DNA of 31,970 nucleotides, taken from a virus. The notes beneath the pieces are model-generated. The model searched no databases. It was not told the DNA's origin and saw only the letters and a program-made list of their open reading frames with translations. Below, in pieces: positions 15,607 to 22,947 of the stretch; position 1 is the stretch's first letter, and the number at the start of each line of letters is the position of its first letter. The stretch is from positions 1 to 31,970 of IMG/VR virus record IMGVR_UViG_3300037427_002639. One strand, written 5' to 3'. Made by a program: the position numbers and the translations under genes.

Positions 15607-16329
15607 ATGAAAATTACAAGAAAAGAACTTAAAGAGATTATTCACGAAGTTGCAGACGAATTGGGACTTTTTGAAGGACTAACCAAGGCACAAGAGAAAC
15701 TTCCAGAACCACTCAAGGCAGCTATTCTCAAGAAACAGGAGTCTGATTCTGATGATAGTGTTGAGGAGGGTCTGACAAAGGCACAAGAGAAACTTCCAGA
15801 ACCACTTAAGGCCGCAATTCTTAAAAAGCAAGAAGAAGATGTTGATACAGATGAGATATCTGAAGGTAACGCATGGGGTTCTGCAATCCGCAAGGCCCGT
15901 GAGGAGAACTTAAACGAATTTGAATTCAATGGTAAGGTTTATACACTAACTGAAGTTGCATCCATAGAAGAAACTTCCGATGATACGGAGGAATTTACTG
16001 GAGAGCATGACGAGGAAGTTGAAGAAGGAAATGCCTTTGGAGATGCCGTTAGAAAAGCAAAAGCAGACGGAGAAGACGAATTTGAAGTTGATGGCAAGAC
16101 CTATAAGGTTACTGAGGGTGCTTCCTGCACTTCCGAAGATGACGAAGAAGTTGAAGAAGGAAATGCCTTTGGAGATGCCGTTAGAAAAGCAAAAGCAGAC
16201 GGAGAAGACGAATTTGAAGTTGATGGCAAGACCTATAAGGTTACTGAGGGCCGAACCAAGAATTTCCAAGGGTGTACACTATCCGAAACTTTCGCAAGAA
16301 TCTCAGGAAATAAGAAAATTATTACTTGA
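15607..16329 (+). CDS. modular repeat protein of the core region (240 aa)
   Basis: The protein begins with the amphipathic segment KITRKELKEIIHEVADE and is then built almost entirely of repeats. Two copies of a ~22-residue unit containing KAQEKLPEPLKAAILKKQ (from ~residue 24 and ~55) are followed by one diverged and two identical copies of a ~35-residue unit containing GNAFGDAVRKAKADGEDEF and FEVDGKTYKVTEG. The unit borders (EISE|G, VTE|G) match the gp21 protease consensus. The repeat modules recall acidic modules of marine-phage head proteins. It sits directly before the scaffold gene and is followed by a terminator. I infer a prohead-core protein cut into small peptides; only the repeat structure is directly seen. 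No clear Shine-Dalgarno site precedes the ATG. Confidence 0.8.
   Translation: MKITRKELKEIIHEVADELGLFEGLTKAQEKLPEPLKAAILKKQESDSDDSVEEGLTKAQEKLPEPLKAAILKKQEEDVDTDEISEGNAWGSAIRKAREENLNEFEFNGKVYTLTEVASIEETSDDTEEFTGEHDEEVEEGNAFGDAVRKAKADGEDEFEVDGKTYKVTEGASCTSEDDEEVEEGNAFGDAVRKAKADGEDEFEVDGKTYKVTEGRTKNFQGCTLSETFARISGNKKIIT
15685..15806 (+). repeat. two copies of a 29-base identical segment within a longer repeat
   Basis: Bases 15685-15713 and 15778-15806 are identical; the surrounding ~66-base units (15676-15741 and 15769-15834) encode the same peptide with a few synonymous changes. The pair is in frame in the modular repeat protein. Confidence 0.85.
16015..16250 (+). repeat. exact 104-base direct repeat, offset 132 bases
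   Basis: Bases 16015-16118 and 16147-16250 are identical at every position by direct reading. The offset of 132 is 44 codons, so the frame is kept. Identity at synonymous sites indicates a recent duplication or gene conversion. Confidence 0.9.
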
Positions 16330-16355
16330 TTTTACTTAAAAAATAATAAGTTTTT

Positions 16356-16390
16356 AAAAAAAAGAGTGGTTGCCACTCTTTTTTTTTATT
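16356..16390 (+). terminator. rho-independent terminator after the repeat protein gene
   Basis: Stem AAAGAGTGG (16361-16369) pairs with CCACTCTTT (16373-16381), extended by A/T pairs, followed by a long T run. It separates the 15607 gene from the scaffold gene. Confidence 0.85.
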
Positions 16391-16416
16391 TTTTTTAATA
16401 TTTTCATACGTAAGTA

Positions 16417-16426
16417 TATATTTATT
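16417..16426 (+). promoter_or_regulatory. putative late promoter TATATTTATT before scaffold gene
   Basis: The motif lies just after the terminator and 100 bases before the scaffold ATG. The resulting leader contains the small ORFs at 16435 and 16445. Same core as the other sites. Confidence 0.5.
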
Positions 16427-16444
16427 ATTTCAAAATGCTTCCAC

Positions 16445-16534
16445 ATGATTGGAAACAAGACCAAAGGTTTTAACCTGATTGAAGTCCTTAATGACTTTAG
16501 AAAACTAATCAAGGAAATTATACACCATGAGTAA
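16445..16534 (+). CDS. possible 29-residue ORF in the scaffold leader
   Basis: The ORF begins ATG ATT GGA and ends TAA, overlapping the scaffold start (ATGAGTAA). It encodes a peptide whose second half, LNDFRKLIKEIIHHE, closely resembles the N-terminal segment of the 15607 protein (RKELKEIIHE). The scaffold's ribosome site AAGGAA lies inside this ORF, so its translation could be coupled to that of the scaffold. No good ribosome site precedes its own ATG. A second, 12-residue ORF starts at 16435. It may be a real core peptide, a regulatory leader peptide, or chance. Confidence 0.35.
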   Translation: MIGNKTKGFNLIEVLNDFRKLIKEIIHHE

Positions 16535-17804
16535 ATTATTGAAAGAGGCTATTGCTGACGCAAAGGCCGTCCGTGAGACTGCACTTGCTAATGCAAGACT
16601 TGCACTTGAGGAAGCATTCGCTCCAAAATTGCAAAGTATGCTTACAAAGAAACTAAGAGAAGACGAGTCACTTGAAGATGACGAAGTTGAAGCTGCTGAA
16701 GACGAAGTTGCCCTAGAGGATGACGAAGTTGAAGTTGCTGATGACGAAGTTGCCCTAGAGGATGACGAAGTTGAGGCTGAAGAAGAAGCATCTGCTGAAG
16801 AAGCTGAAGAAGAAGCACCTGCTGAAGAAGAAGCATCTGCTGAAGAAGAAGCACCTGCTGAAGAAGAAGCACCTGCTGAAGAAGAAGCATCTGATGAAGA
16901 AGCATCTGATGAAGTTGAAGAAGACGATCTTTATGAAGATAGTCTTGATCTTGAAAGTATCATTAAAGAGTTAGAAGATGACTTGGCAGTTAATGATGAA
17001 GAAGACGCAGAAGACGTTGCCGAGGAAACTGAAGAAGTTTCTGAGGACGCAGAAGAAATCACCACCGAAGACGAAGAAGTTGCAGACGAAGAAGAAGAAG
17101 TTCCTGCGGAAGTTGAAGATGACTCCGAAGAATCTGAAGAATCTGAAGAAGTGGCAGAAGACGTTACCGAAAGTGATGAAGTTGTAACCGAAGACGATGA
17201 AGAAATTTCTCTCGAAATTGTTGAAGAAGACGAAGAAGTCCCCACAGAGGATGACGAAGTTACTTCTGACGATGAGGACGGGGACGAAGAAATTAATTTG
17301 GAAGAAATCTTGAAGGAACTTGAAGAAGAGACTTCAATTGAAGAAACCGAAGAATCTTCATCCGAACTCGAAGAACTTACATCTGCAAACGAAAAACTGC
17401 AAAAAGAAAACGATGAATACCGCAAGGTTTACAAATATTTGCGTGGTAAGTTGAACGAAGTGAATTTGCTAAATGCGAAACTTCTTTATACAAATAAGTT
17501 GTTTAAGGAGTTTGCATTGGTAGAGGACCAAAAATTGAAGGTCGTAGAAAGTTTTGATCTCACGAAGAATGTTCGTGAAGCAAAGTTGGTCTACGCAACC
17601 CTTGGAGAATCATTCAGAACAACAGTTGAATCGAATGAACCGAAGGCAGAGGTAGTAACTGCTCCTGCAAAGAAGTCAACGAAGACACTTACTGAGGGAT
17701 TTGCATCCAAGGCAATTAAATCAACAAAACCGTCCAAGCAGATCTTATCGGAAGGCAATGACCTTGCTAACCGTTTCAAGAAACTTGCCGGAATTGCTGA
17801 GTAA
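16527..17804 (+). CDS. 22: prohead core scaffold protein (gp22-like)
   Basis: A 425-residue, overwhelmingly acidic protein. The N-terminus (MSKLLKEAIADAKAVRE) and the C-terminal third carry the recognisable scaffold signature: a coiled coil (LTSANEKLQKENDEYRK), KYLRGKLNEVNLLNAKLLYTN, then LVEDQKLKVVESFD and VREAKLVYATLGES. Between them, residues ~50-260 are Glu/Asp repeats, longer than in T4 gp22 (about 270 residues in total). LTE|G (after residue 390) and LSE|G (after 409) match the gp21 cleavage consensus. The protein would form the transient inner core around which gp23 assembles and then be digested. An AAGGAA ribosome site precedes the ATG; the capsid gene follows after 40 bases, probably on the same transcript. 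Confidence 0.92.
   Translation: MSKLLKEAIADAKAVRETALANARLALEEAFAPKLQSMLTKKLREDESLEDDEVEAAEDEVALEDDEVEVADDEVALEDDEVEAEEEASAEEAEEEAPAEEEASAEEEAPAEEEAPAEEEASDEEASDEVEEDDLYEDSLDLESIIKELEDDLAVNDEEDAEDVAEETEEVSEDAEEITTEDEEVADEEEEVPAEVEDDSEESEESEEVAEDVTESDEVVTEDDEEISLEIVEEDEEVPTEDDEVTSDDEDGDEEINLEEILKELEEETSIEETEESSSELEELTSANEKLQKENDEYRKVYKYLRGKLNEVNLLNAKLLYTNKLFKEFALVEDQKLKVVESFDLTKNVREAKLVYATLGESFRTTVESNEPKAEVVTAPAKKSTKTLTEGFASKAIKSTKPSKQILSEGNDLANRFKKLAGIAE
16677..16760 (+). repeat. 42-base tandem repeat, two copies, in scaffold gene
   Basis: Copies at 16677-16718 and 16719-16760 differ at only two positions and encode DDEVEAAEDEVALE / DDEVEVADDEVALE. A partial third copy follows at 16761. Confidence 0.85.
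16779..16920 (+). repeat. GAAGAAGAAGCA-type short repeats encoding Glu/Ala tract
   Basis: About eight imperfect units of 12-18 bases encode EEEAPA/EEEASA. Such tracts change copy number easily by slippage; frame is preserved because units are multiples of three. Confidence 0.85.
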
Positions 17805-17844
17805 AATCAAAAAAAATTAACAATCAATAAAGGAAATTGATAAA

Positions 17845-19383
17845 ATGAGCGAAATTAGTAAATTACTAAAAGATAGTCAAAATCCACAAGCAAAACTTAT
17901 GGCAGAAACCCGTGGTCTTGTTTCCAAGTGGGAAAAAACTGGATTATTAGAAGGTATCTCAAACGATACCGAAAAGAGTGGTATGTCCATTCTTCTTGAA
18001 AACCAAGCAAAGCAGCTGATAGACGAGGCTGGAAGAAGTGGAACCGGTGGTTCTGGTTCGGAAGAGTGGAGTGGAGTAGCACTTCCCCTCGTTCGTCGTG
18101 TGTTTGCAGAAATCGCAGCGAAGGAATTCGTTTCGGTTCAACCAATGAATCTTCCATCAGGATTGATCTTTTACTTAGACTTTAAGTATGGAACAGACCA
18201 ATCCCGACAAGGTTCGACCGGAAACGCAAGTTTGTTCGGTGGATCAGCAAATGCAAAAAACGGTTCAACCGACAAGGCCGAAGGTGGTCTATACGGCACA
18301 GGTCGTCATGGTTATTCGTTGAACGATAAACAAACATCGGGAAATGTTGCAATTGTTGCAGTAACAGAAGGTGAAGGTGAGGCCGCAAAGGTGGTTCAAA
18401 CTTACATCGTTGCACCGGGTGATGCGGATGTTGACGGAGCACGTGCATTCACAATTGGTGATGATACACACCGAATCACAGGTTCGGAATTGCAAGCTGA
18501 CGGCACAACCGTTCACTTGATCACGGACTCGGAAGTTGCAGTTGCGAACGCTGGTAAACTTACATACCATGTTCAAACAACTGATAGCACCCGTGGTGAC
18601 TTCGAAGTAAGTTCTTCACAAGACTTCCACGGTGATGCAAGTTCCACCGGTGATGACGTCGGTATTCCTGAAGTTAACTTGGAACTCAAAAGTGAACCAA
18701 TCGTTGCAAAGACACGTAAGTTGAAGGCAGTTTGGACACCTGAGTTGGCACAAGACCTCAATGCTTACCATAGTGTTGACGCAGAAGCAGAACTTACGTC
18801 ACTTCTTTCCGAATACGTTTCAATGGAAATTGATTTGGAAATTCTTGACATGCTTCTTACGAATGCACATACAGACGGTGGTACATTTGCAGCTGATGCA
18901 GCTGGTGCTTCATTGTTCGGTGGTGAAACACAAGGTTCTTACTTCCAACGTCTTGGAACAAAGATTCAATCGGTGAGTAACACAATTCATCAATTGACTC
19001 TTCGTGGTGGTGCAAACTTCTTGGTTTGTTCTCCACAAGTAGCAACCGTTCTTGAAAGTATTCCAGGATACGCTGCTGACACTGATGGAAATCAGTCCCA
19101 GTTTGCAATGGGTGTTACCAAGGTAGGTGCATTGAACAATCGTTTCCAAGTTTACAAGAACCCATACATGACAAGTGGTGAAGTTCTTGTTGGATTCCGT
19201 GGTTCTAACTTCCTCGAAACAGGTGCAGTTTATGCTCCGTACATTCCGTTGATCCAAACTCCTTTGGTATACGATCCGGTCAACTTTACTCCACGTCGTG
19301 GTGTAATGACCCGTTATGCCAAGAAGATGGTTCGTCCAGAATTCTACGGAAAAATCTCCGTTTCAGGTACAGAGTCTCTGTAA
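17845..19383 (+). CDS. 23: major capsid protein (gp23-like)
   Basis: The 512-residue product has the T4 gp23 (HK97-fold) signatures: VALPLVRRVFAEIAAKEFVSVQPMN, and EPIVAKTRKLKAVWTPELAQ followed by DLNAYHSVDAEAELTSLLS, and the C-terminal GFRGSNFLETGAVYAPYIPL and MTRYAKKMV. Length agrees with T4 (521). IDE|A at residues 59-62 matches the gp21 consensus at nearly the same place as the T4 maturation cut (E65|A66), so a ~61-residue propeptide is predicted. Residues ~110-270 include Gly/Ser/Thr-rich and beta-rich segments that probably correspond to the surface insertion. A ribosome site (AAAGGAAAT) precedes the ATG, and a strong terminator follows the stop. Assignment is firm. Confidence 0.97.
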   Translation: MSEISKLLKDSQNPQAKLMAETRGLVSKWEKTGLLEGISNDTEKSGMSILLENQAKQLIDEAGRSGTGGSGSEEWSGVALPLVRRVFAEIAAKEFVSVQPMNLPSGLIFYLDFKYGTDQSRQGSTGNASLFGGSANAKNGSTDKAEGGLYGTGRHGYSLNDKQTSGNVAIVAVTEGEGEAAKVVQTYIVAPGDADVDGARAFTIGDDTHRITGSELQADGTTVHLITDSEVAVANAGKLTYHVQTTDSTRGDFEVSSSQDFHGDASSTGDDVGIPEVNLELKSEPIVAKTRKLKAVWTPELAQDLNAYHSVDAEAELTSLLSEYVSMEIDLEILDMLLTNAHTDGGTFAADAAGASLFGGETQGSYFQRLGTKIQSVSNTIHQLTLRGGANFLVCSPQVATVLESIPGYAADTDGNQSQFAMGVTKVGALNNRFQVYKNPYMTSGEVLVGFRGSNFLETGAVYAPYIPLIQTPLVYDPVNFTPRRGVMTRYAKKMVRPEFYGKISVSGTESL

Positions 19384-19408
19384 TTCTGTTTGGAATAACA
19401 CAAAATTT

Positions 19409-19440
19409 AAGAGGGGTTCTTTTGAACCCCTCTTTTATTT
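19409..19440 (+). terminator. strong rho-independent terminator after capsid gene
   Basis: An 11-base-pair perfect stem, AAGAGGGGTTC (19409-19419) with GAACCCCTCTT (19424-19434), loop TTTT, followed by T-rich sequence. Confidence 0.93.
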
Positions 19441-19443
19441 ATA
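19436..19443 (+). promoter_or_regulatory. late-promoter-like core TATTTATA inside terminator tail
   Basis: An extra copy of the core motif lies right at the terminator, 29 bases upstream of the better-placed copy at 19463-19472. It may be a second start site or chance in AT-rich DNA. Confidence 0.25.
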
Positions 19444-19462
19444 ACGATTAGTGTTGCAACAA

Positions 19463-19472
19463 TATATTTATA
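19463..19472 (+). promoter_or_regulatory. putative late promoter TATATTTATA before neck gene
   Basis: The motif ends three bases before ATG 19476 and no Shine-Dalgarno site is present. If it is a -10-type element, the transcript would begin at or beside the start codon. Confidence 0.5.
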
Positions 19473-19475
19473 GAC

Positions 19476-20816
19476 ATGGAAGATACTGAAAACACGGAAC
19501 TAGAGAGAGTTAGGTGGGAAGGTTCTGCAACATCACCCATAGGAAAGACTCCGTTTGGGTTCTTTGATACCGACTCCGAATTTATAAATTTTGCACCCAA
19601 GGCCGCAGACTGGGCAGCTACCCGACTTGGATATCCTGTCGTTGATATTGAGATGTTAGATGTGCAATTTTATGCGTGTCTGGAAGAGGCAATTGCTGAA
19701 TATAGTGCACAAATAAATCAATTTTCAATTAAACAGAATTTATATAGTTTGCGTGGCACATCTACGAGTGTGAACTTGACAACATCTGTATTACAGACAC
19801 AACCACTACCGTTTTATCTTAAACTTGCCGAAGCATATGGTGCGGAAGTGGGTGCAGGAGGAAATGTGGATTGGAGAAAGGAAAGTTTGCAAGTAAAGGC
19901 AGGAGTGCAGACCTACGATTTACAGGGACTGTTTACGCAATATTATACTGATCCACGGACAGGTGAAAAGAAACTGGAGAGAATTGAGGTTAAACGAATA
20001 TTTCACAACCCACCACCAAGTTTAAATAAAATATTTGATCCAATGGCAAATTCTGGAATGGCTCATTCGAATTTGTTAAATGAATTTGGTTGGAACGGAA
20101 TGTCACCAACAGGAACGCAATTCTTACTCCGACCGGTAAACGAGGATTTGATGAGATTGCAGGCAATTGAGTTTAACGAGCAGATTAGACGCAGTTCGTA
20201 TGGATTTGAGATTATAAACAACAAACTAACTATATTTCCTGTTCCCACAAAAGACTTTACATTATGGTTTGATTATGTGTTTAAAAGAGAACGAGACATA
20301 GCAGCCGTTCAGGGTTATGTAGATGCTGATGAATTTAATGTAATGCCCAAAACACAGACAGAAATTGCCGAGGAAACAACTGAACAGGTTGTCGTTGATG
20401 AAACCCAGGTTGGTCTTGACGATGGTACAAATGGTGACGTTTCGGATACACCTCACCATAGACCACATGAAAGTGTAACGGATGCAAGTAATGCCCCATA
20501 TCAGTTTCACAGTTTTGCTACGATAAATGATGTGGGAAAACGGTGGATTATGAAATACTATCTATCAACCTGTAAAGAGTTATTGGGAGCAATTCGGGCA
20601 AAGTATTCAAGTATTCCAATTCCAGGAGGAGAAACTTCTCTTGACGGTGACACTCTGAGGCAAGAAGCTTCTGCGGAAAAAGAACAACTTATTACTGAAT
20701 TGCGAGAGGATTTAGAAGTTACGAGTCGTAGCACCACAAGTGAACAACTTAATCAAGTATCTGATAATTTGCAAGAGAATTTGAGAAAAGTTCCAAACTT
20801 TTTATACATAGGATAA
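19476..20816 (+). CDS. 13: neck protein (gp13-like)
   Basis: The N-terminal region KTPFGFFDTDSEFINFAPKAADWAATRLGYPVVDIEMLD, with QFYACLEEAIAEYSAQINQF after it, is the pattern I know from gp13-type neck proteins of marine T4-like phages. The middle is beta-rich with a Pro-rich NPPPS; FEIINNKLTIFPVP and LWFDYVFKRERD follow; residues ~295-335 form an acidic, probably disordered insertion; the end (IMKYYLSTCKELLGAIRAKYSSIPIPGG) is again conserved in style. At 446 residues it is longer than T4 gp13 (309). It would bind the portal and seal the filled head. Its ATG directly follows a late-promoter motif. Neck role is supported by family pattern and by its place between capsid and tail genes. Confidence 0.75.
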   Translation: MEDTENTELERVRWEGSATSPIGKTPFGFFDTDSEFINFAPKAADWAATRLGYPVVDIEMLDVQFYACLEEAIAEYSAQINQFSIKQNLYSLRGTSTSVNLTTSVLQTQPLPFYLKLAEAYGAEVGAGGNVDWRKESLQVKAGVQTYDLQGLFTQYYTDPRTGEKKLERIEVKRIFHNPPPSLNKIFDPMANSGMAHSNLLNEFGWNGMSPTGTQFLLRPVNEDLMRLQAIEFNEQIRRSSYGFEIINNKLTIFPVPTKDFTLWFDYVFKRERDIAAVQGYVDADEFNVMPKTQTEIAEETTEQVVVDETQVGLDDGTNGDVSDTPHHRPHESVTDASNAPYQFHSFATINDVGKRWIMKYYLSTCKELLGAIRAKYSSIPIPGGETSLDGDTLRQEASAEKEQLITELREDLEVTSRSTTSEQLNQVSDNLQENLRKVPNFLYIG

Positions 20817-20817
20817 T

Positions 20818-21285
20818 ATGGAAAGATCACGTGGCAGATATTATTCACGAAGAGATGTACGTTTTATGAATAGTATAAATGGTGAGTTGATGGTAGATAT
20901 AATTGAACAACTTGTTGTTATATACAAAATCAATCCACACGAAACGACTGCAAACTTGTATGGTGAGAGTGTGGAGAAAAGTTATTTCCAAGGTGTGCAG
21001 ACGACCTGTTTGGTTGAAACTGATCCGGAGAGCACTTTGTATGAAGGGTTCGGTCCAGATGTAAAGAAGGGAACATTGTTTAGATTTCACCAAAAATTAT
21101 GTGAAATGAAGGATGTGTATCCACAGGTGGGTGATATTGTATTATGGGAAAACGCATATTTTGAGATATCCAATATAGTTGAAAATCAATATCTCGGTGG
21201 ACAGCCAGAGAAAAACTATAGTTTGATAAGCAACGCACATATGTCCCGTATTAGTAAACTGAATATAGTTGAACGAGATATTTAA
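20818..21285 (+). CDS. putative neck / head-tail connector protein (155 aa)
   Basis: The ATG lies one base after the neck gene stop, with AGGA just upstream. The sequence contains RSRGRYYSRRDVRFMNSING, then NLYGESVEKSYFQGVQTTCLVE, and QVGDIVLWENAYFEISNIVENQYLGGQ near the end, a beta-rich protein of a type I recall in the neck/tail-completion cluster of large T4-like phages. It could play the role of T4 gp14 or of a head-completion ring, but it is much shorter than T4 gp14 (256). Its stop overlaps the next start (TAATG). Structural role is inferred from context and pattern. Confidence 0.65.
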   Translation: MERSRGRYYSRRDVRFMNSINGELMVDIIEQLVVIYKINPHETTANLYGESVEKSYFQGVQTTCLVETDPESTLYEGFGPDVKKGTLFRFHQKLCEMKDVYPQVGDIVLWENAYFEISNIVENQYLGGQPEKNYSLISNAHMSRISKLNIVERDI

Positions 21286-22523
21286 TGGCAGACCCCAATA
21301 CAGTTAACAATCCGTTTATAACTCTAAAAAAACTTGGAGGTGACGGAACGGAGCAATTTAAGGCAAGGTTGAATACAACACCACCGAGTGTATCCGAGGA
21401 CACATATCGTTCTGATATGAAAAAACCAGAACATAGTTTGGAATCTGACAATCGTGCAACAAAGATGCGAATGGACGAGGGGGTGGATAGTTTTAAACAA
21501 TACTCAATAACCTTGATGGATATTGATAATGTGTTGTATGAGTATTTTATAAGTGTTATACAACCGAGAGTATCTGGTCCTGGGGGTGAGGCAATTGAAG
21601 TGCCTGTTAGACACGCATCTCCTGAACGATGGGCTGCAATACAACGTGACGGGGTGCTAAGAGATAAGCAAGGACAACTACAAAGACCTATGATAATTTT
21701 CACTCGTAGCAACATGGAACGGGATGACCAGTTAGTTACATTCAACAAATATCTGACAGTTCCATTTGTTAAGAAGTTTGATAAATATAATATGTACGAT
21801 AGATTCAGTGCATTGTCAGGAACAAAACCTGCAGGAGAGATACATAATGTAACATTTCCAGATCATGTTGTGTTGACATACGATTTCACAATGTCAACAG
21901 AATATGTTCAGCAGATGAATACTCTTGTGGAAAAAATCAACTTTGCAAGTGATGATTACTGGGGAGACCCACAACGACTCAAATTCAGAGCATCTGTACA
22001 GGGATTTTCAAATACAATAGAAGTTCCGTCCGATGATGATAGAGTTGTAACTACCACTTTTAATTTAACTGTAAATGCGTATCTTCTTCCAGAAATTTTC
22101 AATAATCAAACTACGACTCAACGTGGACTTACCAAGAGAAAGGTGGTGTTTTCCAGTGAGGCAATTGCAGGTCCGGGGGGTGTGCAGGGTGAAGATGAAA
22201 TTCCATCCAGGAATATTTTTACCTTAACCCGAACAAACCGAGAATTATTTTTGGAAAATACCGACATTGAATATGAAATACATACTTGGAACGATGAAGC
22301 ATATTACAATTTAATATTATTAGGTCAGGATTATCAAATTTCCTTTAAGAAGGATGTAACTGGAGATTATCTGGTGTGGGGTGTTGATAATTCCGAGTCT
22401 AAAGTATATTGTGGGGAAACTTTGACGGTTGATATATCGACCATTTGGAATGCCGAGGTTTCTGTTGACACGAATTCGTCCGAAATACTCAAAATAAAGT
22501 TTATTAGGAAAAATAATAGTTGA
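21285..22523 (+). CDS. conserved neck / tail-completion structural protein (412 aa)
   Basis: The start overlaps the previous stop. The signature PVRHASPERWAAIQRDGVL with RDKQGQLQRPMIIFTRSNMERDD, followed by FPDHVVLTYDFTMSTEYVQQMN and KINFASDDYWGDPQRLKFRAS, is one I recall from structural proteins beside the neck genes of marine T4-like phages. It may correspond to the gp14/gp15 tail-terminator function, which I cannot decide from sequence alone. The C-terminal ~110 residues (from ~290) form a separate beta-rich domain ending in a basic tip. It lies directly upstream of the small 22555 gene and the tail sheath, so it probably works at the head-tail junction. Confidence 0.7.
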   Translation: MADPNTVNNPFITLKKLGGDGTEQFKARLNTTPPSVSEDTYRSDMKKPEHSLESDNRATKMRMDEGVDSFKQYSITLMDIDNVLYEYFISVIQPRVSGPGGEAIEVPVRHASPERWAAIQRDGVLRDKQGQLQRPMIIFTRSNMERDDQLVTFNKYLTVPFVKKFDKYNMYDRFSALSGTKPAGEIHNVTFPDHVVLTYDFTMSTEYVQQMNTLVEKINFASDDYWGDPQRLKFRASVQGFSNTIEVPSDDDRVVTTTFNLTVNAYLLPEIFNNQTTTQRGLTKRKVVFSSEAIAGPGGVQGEDEIPSRNIFTLTRTNRELFLENTDIEYEIHTWNDEAYYNLILLGQDYQISFKKDVTGDYLVWGVDNSESKVYCGETLTVDISTIWNAEVSVDTNSSEILKIKFIRKNNS

Positions 22524-22554
22524 TTTTAAGTTCAATGTGTTCTATATTAGTTAA

Positions 22555-22848
22555 ATGGAAACTAATGAAATAAAATTTACAAATGATGAAGTTGATGAGG
22601 TCACTCACTTAAATGCGGAGTATCAATCCCTATTAATGGAGTTAGGTGAGTTGTATTTGAAAAAAATGCAAATTGAAAATGAACAATCTGATATAAATGC
22701 AACGGAGACTGAACTACAAGATGTATATTCGGACTTGCAGAAGAAGGAGTCTACGTTGTCATCCAGAATAACGAAAAAGTACGGACCGGGAAGACCAGAT
22801 TTTGCCCGTGGATTGTATCTAAAAGATATTGATACGAAAAATAAGTAA
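22555..22848 (+). CDS. small coiled-coil protein (97 aa)
   Basis: The protein is almost all heptad-like helix (LNAEYQSLLMELGELYLKKMQIENEQ...LQDVYSDLQKKESTLSSRI), ending in KKYGPGRPDFARGLYL, which could be a short binding element. No ribosome site is obvious; a weak AT-rich motif (TATATTAGTT, from 22543) precedes the ATG. Small coiled-coil proteins are common next to the sheath in marine T4-like phages. Chaperone or assembly-factor function is possible but not shown. Confidence 0.7.
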   Translation: METNEIKFTNDEVDEVTHLNAEYQSLLMELGELYLKKMQIENEQSDINATETELQDVYSDLQKKESTLSSRITKKYGPGRPDFARGLYLKDIDTKNK

Positions 22849-22876
22849 TAAATATAGGTTTTTGCGTTTTTTGACT

Positions 22877-22886
22877 CATATTTATC
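22877..22886 (+). promoter_or_regulatory. putative late promoter CATATTTATC before sheath gene
   Basis: The larger block TTTTTTGACTCATATTTATC (22867-22886) is repeated with one change at 26295-26314 before the tail tube. The motif is flanked by an inverted repeat, TTGACT (22871-22876) and AGTCAA (22893-22898). A 61-base leader with AAGGAG leads to the sheath ATG at 22948. Confidence 0.55.
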
Positions 22887-22947
22887 ATAAAAAGTCAATC
22901 ATCCGATTTTAATCATATAAACCTAAAATTTAAGGAGACAAAACAAG

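Noticed and set aside
15642-15929. Minus-strand frame with internal repeats
   Set aside because: It only mirrors the direct repeats of the plus-strand 15607 gene.
16642-16905. Minus-strand frame of Leu/Gln repeats opposite the scaffold gene
   Set aside because: It is the antisense of the GAAGAAGAAGCA repeats; low complexity, no ribosome site, and the plus-strand gp22 is clear.
16677-16920. Regular repeats considered as a CRISPR array
   Set aside because: Units are in-frame coding repeats without spacers of uniform, unrelated sequence.
16931-17425. Long Ser-rich minus-strand frame
   Set aside because: Antisense of Glu/Asp codons in gp22, which produce Ser/Phe codons without stops; an artefact of composition.
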